Below, piece by piece: positions 6,603 to 11,452 of a stretch of 11,452 nucleotides of DNA; position 1 is the first letter of the stretch; each line of letters starts with the position of its first letter. Position numbers and translations under genes: made by a program. The notes under the pieces were generated by a model, which saw only the letters and a list, made by a program, of their open reading frames with translations, did no database searches and was not told where the DNA came from. The stretch is from CAKSKB01 sp034186235. GTDB taxonomy: Bacteria > Bacillota > Clostridia > HGM11514. The stretch is from assembly GCA_034186235.1 (NCBI GenBank), contig JAXGBA010000113.1:1-11452 (forward strand), read 5' to 3'.

Positions 6603-7519
6603 AGCATTTACTTTCGATTCACGACCTCAGCGTTGACGAGGTTGAAAAAATTCTTGATACCGCAGCCGACCTTAAGGCGAAGCTTAAGGCGGGTATCGAG
6701 CATAAAATCCTTGCGGGCAAGTCCATGGGTATGATTTTTTCAAAATCATCCACAAGAACCAGAGTTTCGTTTGAAACGGGGATGTATCAGCTGGGCGGCC
6801 ATGCGCTGTTCCTTTCCTCGAATGATATTCAGCTCGGTCGGGGCGAGTCAATTTATGATACGGCGAATGTCCTCTCGAGGTATCTTGACGGAATAATGAT
6901 AAGGACATTCAAGCAAAGCGATGTTGAAGATCTGGCGAAATACGGTTCAATCCCGATTATAAACGGTCTTACCGACCTTCTGCACCCATGCCAGGCGCTG
7001 ACGGATATTTTTACTGCGTATGAGCATAAGGGGAGGCTCAAAGGGCTTAAGCTTGCATATATCGGCGACGGGAACAACATGGCTCATTCGCTCATGTATG
7101 CCGGCGCAAAGGTGGGAATGGATGTTTCCGTTGCATCGCCCGAGGGCTATGAATGCAATGCGGAAATAATAGAAAATGCCAAGGCGGACGCAAAGCTTAC
7201 AGGGGCGGTCATTGATGTTTCAAACGACCCCGAAAGCGCTATCAAAAACGCCGATGTCGTTTACACCGATACATGGGTAAGCATGGGTCAGGAAGAGGAA
7301 AAAGCTAAGAGAATTAAGGATTTTGAGGGCTATACTATTGATGAAAAGCTGTTTTCTCTGGCGGATTCCGAAGCGGTGTTCATGCATTGTCTTCCGGCTT
7401 ACAGGGGCTATGAGGTGACGGAAGGCGTTATTGACGGACCGAACTCCGTAATATTCGATGAGGCTGAAAACCGCCTGCACGTTCAAAAGGCGGTAATGGC
7501 GCTCACAATGGGTGATTGA
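6599..7519 (+). CDS. argF: Ornithine carbamoyltransferase, anabolic
   Basis: The enzyme joins carbamoyl phosphate and ornithine to give citrulline. The 306-residue length and motifs are canonical: carbamoyl phosphate loop SSTRTR (S51-R55 core), LHPCQ (H129-Q132), the ornithine SMG loop (S228-G230 after D224) and HCLPA (H263-A267, with the catalytic C264). These also separate it from aspartate carbamoyltransferase. TGGAGGA at 6583-6589 serves the ATG, which overlaps the argD stop, so the two enzymes are co-translated. Catabolic (arginine deiminase pathway) use is less likely because arcA and arcC are absent and argD is adjacent. Confidence 0.95.
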   Translation: MKHLLSIHDLSVDEVEKILDTAADLKAKLKAGIEHKILAGKSMGMIFSKSSTRTRVSFETGMYQLGGHALFLSSNDIQLGRGESIYDTANVLSRYLDGIMIRTFKQSDVEDLAKYGSIPIINGLTDLLHPCQALTDIFTAYEHKGRLKGLKLAYIGDGNNMAHSLMYAGAKVGMDVSVASPEGYECNAEIIENAKADAKLTGAVIDVSNDPESAIKNADVVYTDTWVSMGQEEEKAKRIKDFEGYTIDEKLFSLADSEAVFMHCLPAYRGYEVTEGVIDGPNSVIFDEAENRLHVQKAVMALTMGD

Positions 7520-7529
7520 GGTTTTTAAG

Positions 7530-7997
7530 ATGAAAGGCATAATTGTCCGACGTGCAAAAAATGAAGATATTCCCGAAATAATGCGTATTGTTCGTGAGGC
7601 TTTTCTGATTTATATGGAAAACGGGGCTCTTCCGAGCCCTCCGACCGCTCTTTTCGAAACGGAAAGCGAGGTTTTGGAGGATTTACGCAAAAAATGTGTG
7701 CTTGCTGCGGAGAAAAACGGCAAGCTTTCGGGGACGCTGCGCCTTGATTTTAAAAACAGCGGGGCTTATCTCAGCCGTTTTGCGGTCGACCCGTCGCTTC
7801 ACCGCAGCGGAATAGGCAAGGCGCTGCTTGGTTATGCCGCCGAGGAGGCTTTGAAAAACGGCTGTACCGAAATTTCGCTCCATACCTCTCTTGATGCAAA
7901 AAATCTTGTCAGGCTTTATAAGGCAAACGGTTTTAATGTGTGTGAAATCAACACATCGAGAGGATACAGGCGTGCCAAATTAGTGAAAAATTTATAG
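7530..7997 (+). CDS. GNAT family N-acetyltransferase
   Basis: The 155-residue protein has a single GNAT fold. IVRRAKNEDIPEIMRIVREA forms the first strand and helix. The acetyl-CoA site lies at about residues 82-98, with RFAVDPSLHRSGIGKALL (R-S-G-I-G-K loop). The C-terminal LYKANGF motif is typical. The ATG at 7530 has GAGG (7518-7521) at the right distance; an upstream in-frame GTG at 7512 lies within argF. It follows argF by 10 bp and so is the third gene of the arg operon. A role in arginine synthesis, such as N-acetylglutamate formation, is possible from context only; most single-domain GNAT proteins acetylate other small molecules or proteins. Confidence 0.82.
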   Translation: MKGIIVRRAKNEDIPEIMRIVREAFLIYMENGALPSPPTALFETESEVLEDLRKKCVLAAEKNGKLSGTLRLDFKNSGAYLSRFAVDPSLHRSGIGKALLGYAAEEALKNGCTEISLHTSLDAKNLVRLYKANGFNVCEINTSRGYRRAKLVKNL

Positions 7998-8026
7998 TTG
8001 ACAAATTGTGCCGTGTATGATATACT
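7998..8026 (+). promoter_or_regulatory. Promoter of trpB2
   Basis: A perfect TTGACA (7998-8003) starts at the base after the GNAT stop codon. It is 17 bp from TATACT (8021-8026). The predicted start is near 8033, right at the beginning of the NAG-triplet tract, so the RNA would carry the tract at its 5' end. The expected leader before the trpB2 ATG is about 145 nt. Confidence 0.85.
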
Positions 8027-8031
8027 GAAAA

Positions 8032-8089
8032 TAGATTAGATGAGAACAGATAAGAATTGACGAGACAGACGAGCTGAGAACAGGTGTAG
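8032..8089 (+). promoter_or_regulatory. Tandem NAG-triplet array, TRAP-like RNA binding site in the trpB2 leader
   Basis: Eleven NAG triplets lie in 58 nt: TAG 8032, TAG 8037, GAG 8042, CAG 8047, AAG 8052, GAG 8062, CAG 8066, GAG 8071, GAG 8076, CAG 8081 and TAG 8087. The spacers are mostly 2 nt. The one gap (8057) holds an in-phase TTG. Every AG dinucleotide in the stretch belongs to this rhythm. TRAP (MtrB), an 11-subunit ring, binds eleven GAG/UAG triplets spaced by 2-3 nt in the Bacillus trp leader; AAG and CAG are weaker sites. The position before a terminator and a tryptophan synthase gene fits that role. The protein itself is not in this window. The first triplet may lie at or just before the transcript start. 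Confidence 0.68.
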
Positions 8090-8127
8090 TTTTATAATTT
8101 TGTATTTTCAATCTCAGACCGTATGTT
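8064..8127 (+). promoter_or_regulatory. Candidate antiterminator of the trpB2 attenuator
   Basis: Bases 8074-8079 (CTGAGA) pair perfectly with 8112-8117 (TCTCAG) in the 5' arm of the terminator. After a 2x2 internal loop, 8069-8071 pair with 8120-8122. After one mismatch, 8064-8067 pair with 8124-8127, including one G-U pair. This gives 13 pairs, uses the terminator's 5' arm and loop, and covers or overlaps four of the NAG triplets (8062-8078). Protein on the triplets would prevent it and let the terminator form, the same logic as the B. subtilis trp attenuator. The fold is read by eye, with no energy calculation. Confidence 0.55.
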
Positions 8128-8146
8128 GTCTGAGATTTTTGTTTTT
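8110..8146 (+). terminator. Intrinsic terminator in the trpB2 leader (attenuator)
   Basis: AATCTCAGAC (8110-8119) and GTCTGAGATT (8128-8137) form a perfect 10-bp stem around an 8-nt loop, followed by TTT, G and five T residues to 8146. It sits about 77 nt after the predicted trpB2 transcript start and 31 bp before the ATG. Transcription of trpB2 from its own promoter must therefore pass it. It would also stop read-through from the arg operon, which has no other terminator. Confidence 0.88.
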
Positions 8147-8177
8147 CTCCAAAATAAAGTTTAAGGAGTGTATTGAC

Positions 8178-9548
8178 ATGGAAAAAATCCCCTACAAAAT
8201 TTATCTTGAAGAAAACGAGCTTCCGAGGAAATGGTACAATGTCCGTGCGGACATGAAAAACAAGCCGGCGCCACTTTTAAATCCCGGCACGCTTAAGCCA
8301 ATGACTCTCGATGAGCTTTCGCAGGTTTTCTGCCGAGAGCTTGCCGAGCAGGAGCTTAACGATACCGACCGCTACATCGATATTCCCGACGAGATTGTCG
8401 ATTTTTACAAGATGTACCGTCCGTCACCGCTGGTGCGTGCGTATTGCTTGGAAAAAAAGCTCGGTACGCCGGCGAAGATTTATTACAAGTTTGAAGGCAA
8501 TAACACAAGCGGCAGCCATAAGCTTAACTCCGCAATTGCCCAGGCTTATTATGCAAAAAAGCAAGGCCTTACGGGAGTTACCACCGAGACCGGTGCGGGG
8601 CAGTGGGGAACGGCGCTTTCTATGGCGTGCTCGTATTTCGGGCTTGACTGCCGCGTGTTTATGGTTAAGGTTTCGTATGAGCAAAAGCCTTTCAGGCGTG
8701 AGGTTATGAGGACCTACGGTGCGTCGGTTACTCCTTCTCCCTCAACTCTTACAGAGGTCGGAAAGAAAATTCTTGCCGAACACCCCGGAACCAACGGAAG
8801 TCTCGGCTGCGCTATTTCGGAGGCGGTTGAAACAGCGGTTACCCATGAAGGCTACAGATATGTTCTCGGCAGCGTGCTTGCACAGGTTTTGCTGCATCAG
8901 TCGATAATCGGGCTCGAAACAAAAACCGCACTCGATAAGTACGGCATAAAACCGGATATTATTATCGGCTGTGCCGGCGGCGGCTCTAACCTCGGCGGAC
9001 TTATCTCTCCGTTTATGGGCGAAAAGCTCCGCGGGGAAGCGGACTACAGATTTATTGCGGTTGAGCCTGCGTCCTGCCCGAGTCTGACGCGCGGCAGATA
9101 TGCGTACGATTTCTGTGACACCGGTATGGTTTGCCCGCTTGCGAAGATGTACACTCTCGGCAGCGATTTCATTCCGTCACCCAATCATGCGGGCGGCCTC
9201 AGATATCACGGTATGAGCTCAGTTCTTTCCCAGCTTTATGATGACGGACTTATCGAGGCAAGGTCGGTTGAGCAGACAGCTGTTTTCGAAGCGGCGGAAA
9301 CCTTCGCAAGGGTTGAAGGTATTCTTCCTGCTCCCGAAAGCAGCCATGCAATCAGGGCGGCAATCGATGAGGCGCTCCGCTGCAAGGAAACCGGAGAAGA
9401 AAAAACGATTGTGTTCGGTCTTACCGGGACGGGTTATTTTGATATGTATGCTTACGAAGCCTACAATGACGGTAAAATGACAGATTATGTACCGACTGAT
9501 GATGAGCTTAAAAAATCCTTTGATAAAATGCCGAAAATAGACCTGTAA
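8178..9548 (+). CDS. trpB: Tryptophan synthase beta chain, TrpB2 type
   Basis: This pyridoxal phosphate enzyme condenses indole with serine to give tryptophan. The 456-residue length, the N-terminal extension (MEKIPYKIYLEENELPRKWY) and the EGNNTSGSHKLNSA block with cofactor lysine K115 mark the TrpB2 branch, which is longer than the TrpB1 that pairs with TrpA. GCAGGGSNLGG near residues 266-276 binds the cofactor phosphate. ETGAGQWG and the late PAPESSHA also fit the family. The ATG at 8178 follows AAGGAG (8163-8168); in-frame codons upstream fall in the terminator and are not used. No trpA or other trp gene is adjacent, so a role in indole salvage or as an unlinked beta chain is possible. Expression is probably controlled by the leader attenuator. 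Confidence 0.93.
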   Translation: MEKIPYKIYLEENELPRKWYNVRADMKNKPAPLLNPGTLKPMTLDELSQVFCRELAEQELNDTDRYIDIPDEIVDFYKMYRPSPLVRAYCLEKKLGTPAKIYYKFEGNNTSGSHKLNSAIAQAYYAKKQGLTGVTTETGAGQWGTALSMACSYFGLDCRVFMVKVSYEQKPFRREVMRTYGASVTPSPSTLTEVGKKILAEHPGTNGSLGCAISEAVETAVTHEGYRYVLGSVLAQVLLHQSIIGLETKTALDKYGIKPDIIIGCAGGGSNLGGLISPFMGEKLRGEADYRFIAVEPASCPSLTRGRYAYDFCDTGMVCPLAKMYTLGSDFIPSPNHAGGLRYHGMSSVLSQLYDDGLIEARSVEQTAVFEAAETFARVEGILPAPESSHAIRAAIDEALRCKETGEEKTIVFGLTGTGYFDMYAYEAYNDGKMTDYVPTDDELKKSFDKMPKIDL

Positions 9549-9551
9549 AGT

Positions 9552-9580
9552 TTGACACGACAGCGTTTATATGGTATACT
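9552..9580 (+). promoter_or_regulatory. Promoter of the ECF S-component gene
   Basis: TTGACA (9552-9557) and TATACT (9575-9580) are 17 bp apart, and a TG at 9572-9573 gives an extended -10. The -35 begins three bases after the trpB2 stop. The predicted transcript start is near 9587. Unlike the trpB2 leader, this one has no NAG array and no hairpin. Confidence 0.82.
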
Positions 9581-9614
9581 GATATTAACAAAAATACAAA
9601 AGAGGTGCATATTT

Positions 9615-10109
9615 TTGAAAACAAAGAAACTTGTAACTGCGGCGCTTTTTGCCGCAATAATATGTGCGGTGACGTTCTTCCCGAAGGTTCCGTCCGTCAA
9701 CGGATATCTCCATTTGGGCGATGCCGTAATCCTTATGGCGGCGTTTGTTATGGGACCGCTGTACGGCGCCGCCGCTGCGGCAATCGGCTCGGCGCTTGCA
9801 GACATTATTTCGGGATATGTGATTTTTGTTCCCGGCACATTTATGATAAAATTTCTTACGGCTGCGGTTGCGGCGCTTGTGTTATCGGGGCTTAAAAAGA
9901 CGGCTCCGAAGCTCGGGTTTGTAAGCTATATACTCGCCGGAATAGTCGGAGAAGCGCTTATGGTTTTGGGATATTTTGCTTATGAGGCTGTTATATACGA
10001 CGTGCCCGGAGCTGCGGCGGGCATTGTAGGGAACCTTTGCCAAGCGGCGGCAGGCATAGTTGTTTCTACGCTTATAATGATAACCGTAAAGAATATAAAG
10101 AAAGCTTAA
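9615..10109 (+). CDS. ECF transporter S component (substrate-binding membrane subunit)
   Basis: The 164-residue protein is almost wholly hydrophobic, with about five or six membrane segments. Its GYLHLGDAVILMAAFVMGPL and the following A-A-A-A-I-G-S-A-L-A-D stretch are typical of vitamin-type ECF S components. A basic tail (KNIKKA) follows. S components bind a vitamin or related small molecule and work with a shared energising module (EcfA, EcfA', EcfT) that is not in this window. The start is TTG at 9615, served by GAGG at 9602-9605; no ATG fits. The substrate cannot be told from sequence. Adjacency to trpB2 hints at a tryptophan-related compound but the genes have separate promoters, so this is weak. 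Confidence 0.8.
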   Translation: MKTKKLVTAALFAAIICAVTFFPKVPSVNGYLHLGDAVILMAAFVMGPLYGAAAAAIGSALADIISGYVIFVPGTFMIKFLTAAVAALVLSGLKKTAPKLGFVSYILAGIVGEALMVLGYFAYEAVIYDVPGAAAGIVGNLCQAAAGIVVSTLIMITVKNIKKA

Positions 10110-10115
10110 TAAAAC

Positions 10116-10158
10116 AATACCCGAAGGTTTTTCAAAGCCTTCGGGTATTCTTTTATTT
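10116..10158. terminator. Bidirectional intrinsic terminator between convergent genes
   Basis: AATACCCGAAGG (10116-10127) pairs perfectly with CCTTCGGGTATT (10138-10149), a 12-bp stem with a 10-nt loop. CTTTTATTT follows on the plus strand, and TTGTTTTATT lies beyond the stem on the minus strand. It therefore serves both the ECF gene and the convergent AraC gene, whose stop is at 10153-10155. Confidence 0.9.
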
Positions 10159-10959
10159 GCGGAAGTATGACGGAGTCTTGCCGGTATACTTTTTAATCAT
10201 TCTGCAAAAGTAGCTCATATCGGTTATTCCAACATTTTCGGCTATTGACAGAAGGTCAAGGTCGGTGTTGGCAATCAGCTCGCAGGCAACGCCGGCGCGC
10301 ATTTTCAGTATATACTGTTTTGGAGAAATTCCAATGCTTTCCTTGAACGAGTGCGAAAATCTGTCAACGCTGAGGCCGCACATTGCAGCGTAATCACGCA
10401 CCGATTTGCTTTCCGCAAGTTCATTATACATTCTTTCGCATATTTTATTCATATTGTTGGCGTTTTTGATGTCAGTATGATTTTTCCGGTAATGGTTCAG
10501 CCGCCCCGCCTGCATAATAAATTCATGCAGAACGGCCGAACACACTTCCTCGTGCATTGGTTTTTTGACGGTGTATTCTTCGCACATTCTCGTAAAAAGA
10601 TTATCGAGAATACCGCTTAAGCCCACGTAAGTAACCCGTTTTGTAAGCTTTGCCGAGCGCAGAAGCTCGCCGCAGCCCCTTCCGCAAAAGTGAATGTAGC
10701 ATGATACCGTGCGGTCACTTCCGAAAAACCTGTACGACTGCCGCTCAAACGGCTTATACAGTATAATATTTCCCTTTTCGACCTTTCTTGAAACGCCGTC
10801 TTCGTCTATATGGCAGCAGCCGTTTGTTATATACAAGATGTGCCAGTCGCTGCGGCCCTGCTCTCTTAATGTGTGAAATTCCTTTTGATATACTCGCTGT
10901 GTTGCACAGCTGTTAAGTCTTAAAAACTCCGTGCTTGTACGCTCGGTGGAAACGACCAT
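10153..10959 (-). CDS. AraC family transcriptional regulator
   Basis: The 268-residue protein has an N-terminal cupin-like effector domain (about residues 20-95, with WHILYITNGCCHI and GNIILYKPFERQSY) and a C-terminal AraC double helix-turn-helix (about 169-268). The second half shows the family signature: SIAENVGITDMSYFCRMIKKYTGKTPSYFRK. Such proteins sense a sugar or related metabolite and usually activate nearby genes. It is transcribed away from a family 4 glycosidase gene, the likely target. The ATG at 10959 is chosen because AAGGTGAT lies just before it; an in-frame TTG upstream has no site. The protein ends within two bases of the shared terminator. Confidence 0.9.
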   Translation of the reverse strand: MVVSTERTSTEFLRLNSCATQRVYQKEFHTLREQGRSDWHILYITNGCCHIDEDGVSRKVEKGNIILYKPFERQSYRFFGSDRTVSCYIHFCGRGCGELLRSAKLTKRVTYVGLSGILDNLFTRMCEEYTVKKPMHEEVCSAVLHEFIMQAGRLNHYRKNHTDIKNANNMNKICERMYNELAESKSVRDYAAMCGLSVDRFSHSFKESIGISPKQYILKMRAGVACELIANTDLDLLSIAENVGITDMSYFCRMIKKYTGKTPSYFRK

Positions 10960-10979
10960 ATTTATCACCTTCAATTATT

Positions 10980-11008
10980 ATTTTATACCATAATTGCTCT
11001 TTTGTCAA
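10980..11008 (-). promoter_or_regulatory. Promoter of the AraC-family gene
   Basis: Read on the minus strand, TTGACA (complement of 11003-11008) and TAAAAT (complement of 10980-10985) are 17 bp apart. The -35 region faces and overlaps that of a plus-strand extended -10 element, so the two directions could compete. Confidence 0.75.
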
Positions 11009-11022
11009 CAGCAGATTTGTGC

Positions 11023-11073
11023 TATAATTCGGCGATAAAATCAATTGATTTTTAACAACTCGTGTGGTACAAT
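11023..11073 (+). promoter_or_regulatory. Two candidate promoters for the family 4 glycosidase gene
   Basis: The proximal one has TTGATT (11045-11050), 17 bp, then TACAAT (11068-11073) with a TG one base before it (11065-11066). It would start near 11080. The distal one is an extended -10, TGC then TATAAT (11023-11028), with only a weak TTGTCA at 11002-11007 and a short 15-bp spacer. The ribosome site AAAGGAA is at 11081-11087. Weak -35 hexamers would fit a promoter needing an activator. Confidence 0.6.
11037..11052. promoter_or_regulatory. Perfect 16-bp palindrome, candidate operator
   Basis: AAAATCAATTGATTTT is a perfect palindrome in the araC-glycosidase intergenic region. Its right half contains the -35 hexamer of the proximal glycosidase promoter. 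A dimeric regulator bound here would block or tune that promoter. AraC proteins more often bind direct repeats, so the binder may be another protein; AT-rich palindromes also arise by chance. Confidence 0.45.
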
Positions 11074-11094
11074 AATCGCGAAAGGAATGATATC

Positions 11095-11452
11095 ATGAAA
11101 AAATTCGCTTTTATCGGCGCAGGGAGCCTTCAGTTTACAACCAGCTGTTTAATAGATTTGCTTCATTTCGAAGCGTTTTATGACAGCGAAATTTATCTTA
11201 TGGACATAAATCCGGTTTTTCTCGAAAGAATAACGGAAATCTGCAAAAAAATAACTGTGGTTATGAATAAGCCGAATTGCAGGATTATCCCGACCGCAAG
11301 CCGTGCCGAAGCGTTAAAGGGCGCCGACGGTGTGCTGTGCACGGTGTTCAACGGTGATGTGGATGTGTGGAGGTACGACATTGAAATTCCAAAAAAATAC
11401 GGTGTTGATATAAATGTCGGGGATACGAGGAGCGTATCGGGAATATTCAGGG
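11095..11452 (+). CDS. Family 4 glycoside hydrolase, alpha-galactosidase/alpha-glucosidase type (partial, 3' end missing)
   Basis: The 119 visible residues open with an NAD-binding fold: FIGAGSL (G8-A9-G10-S11) and the ribose-binding aspartate D37 in IYLMDIN. The family 4 signatures IPKKYGVDINVGDTR (about 99-113) and SGIFR follow. Family 4 enzymes cleave glycosides by an unusual NAD- and Mn-dependent oxidation-elimination route and act in the cytoplasm. The usual sequence after GDT is GPGGIFRAL or close; here it reads RSVSGIFR. Substrate (melibiose-like, galacturonide or phosphorylated sugar) cannot be fixed from this part. AAAGGAA at 11081-11087 sets the start. The divergent AraC gene probably regulates it. 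The frame is open to the window edge. Confidence 0.85.
   Translation, partial: MKKFAFIGAGSLQFTTSCLIDLLHFEAFYDSEIYLMDINPVFLERITEICKKITVVMNKPNCRIIPTASRAEALKGADGVLCTVFNGDVDVWRYDIEIPKKYGVDINVGDTRSVSGIFR

Noticed and set aside
8033..8146. A free-standing small RNA ending at the 8110 terminator
   Set aside because: Not excluded, but the trpB2 ribosome site lies 17 bp beyond the terminator and alternative pairing exists, so an attenuated leader explains more.
8027..8177. T-box riboswitch or Trp-codon leader peptide controlling trpB2
   Set aside because: No TGG occurs between the promoter and the terminator, and no T-box consensus is present. The short frames at 8040 and 8123 have no Trp codon and no ribosome site.
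8100..8177. Extended N-terminus of TrpB2 from an upstream in-frame start
   Set aside because: The extension would be encoded by the terminator hairpin; the ATG at 8178 has an AAGGAG site and matches the family start.
9581..9614. TRAP control of the ECF gene, as for trpP in Bacillus
   Set aside because: The short leader has no run of NAG triplets, and the protein is not recognisably TrpP.

Overview
The window looks like ordinary chromosomal DNA of a low-to-moderate GC member of the Bacillota, most likely a Clostridia-type anaerobe. This is inferred from strong AGGAG-type ribosome binding sites, close TTGACA/TATAAT promoters, YlmH, non-B12 QueH, TrpB2, an ECF S-component and a secreted protein with copper-amine-oxidase-like stalk repeats. 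No phage, IS element, CRISPR array, rRNA or tRNA is visible, and nearly all genes lie on the + strand.

Positions 1-1112 hold the end of an unidentified gene, a small GIY-YIG protein and ylmH, all overlapping. The 261-bp gap that follows carries three perfect DnaA boxes spaced 42 and 21 bp apart, plus one near match, ahead of a good promoter. That promoter opens a four-gene set joined by ATGA stop/start overlaps: a MATE exporter, a secreted RCC1/stalk protein, QueH and a polysaccharide deacetylase-like protein (1374-5324).

A second operon (5403-7997) encodes argD, argF and a GNAT acetyltransferase. Its promoter overlaps a perfect 16-bp inverted repeat that resembles an arginine-repressor box.

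The most striking element is the leader of the tryptophan synthase beta gene trpB2 (7998-8177). A strong promoter is followed by eleven NAG triplets on an almost exact 5-nt period, then an intrinsic terminator. Part of the triplet tract can instead pair with the 5' arm and loop of that terminator. This is the design of the TRAP (MtrB) attenuators of Bacillus trp operons. The leader has no Trp codon and no T-box sequence. trpB2 is followed by an ECF transporter S-component with its own promoter and a bidirectional terminator.

The right end has a divergent pair: an AraC-family regulator (- strand) and the first 119 codons of a family 4 glycosidase (+ strand). Their shared intergenic region holds facing promoters and a perfect 16-bp palindrome, which suggests a local sugar-utilisation regulon.
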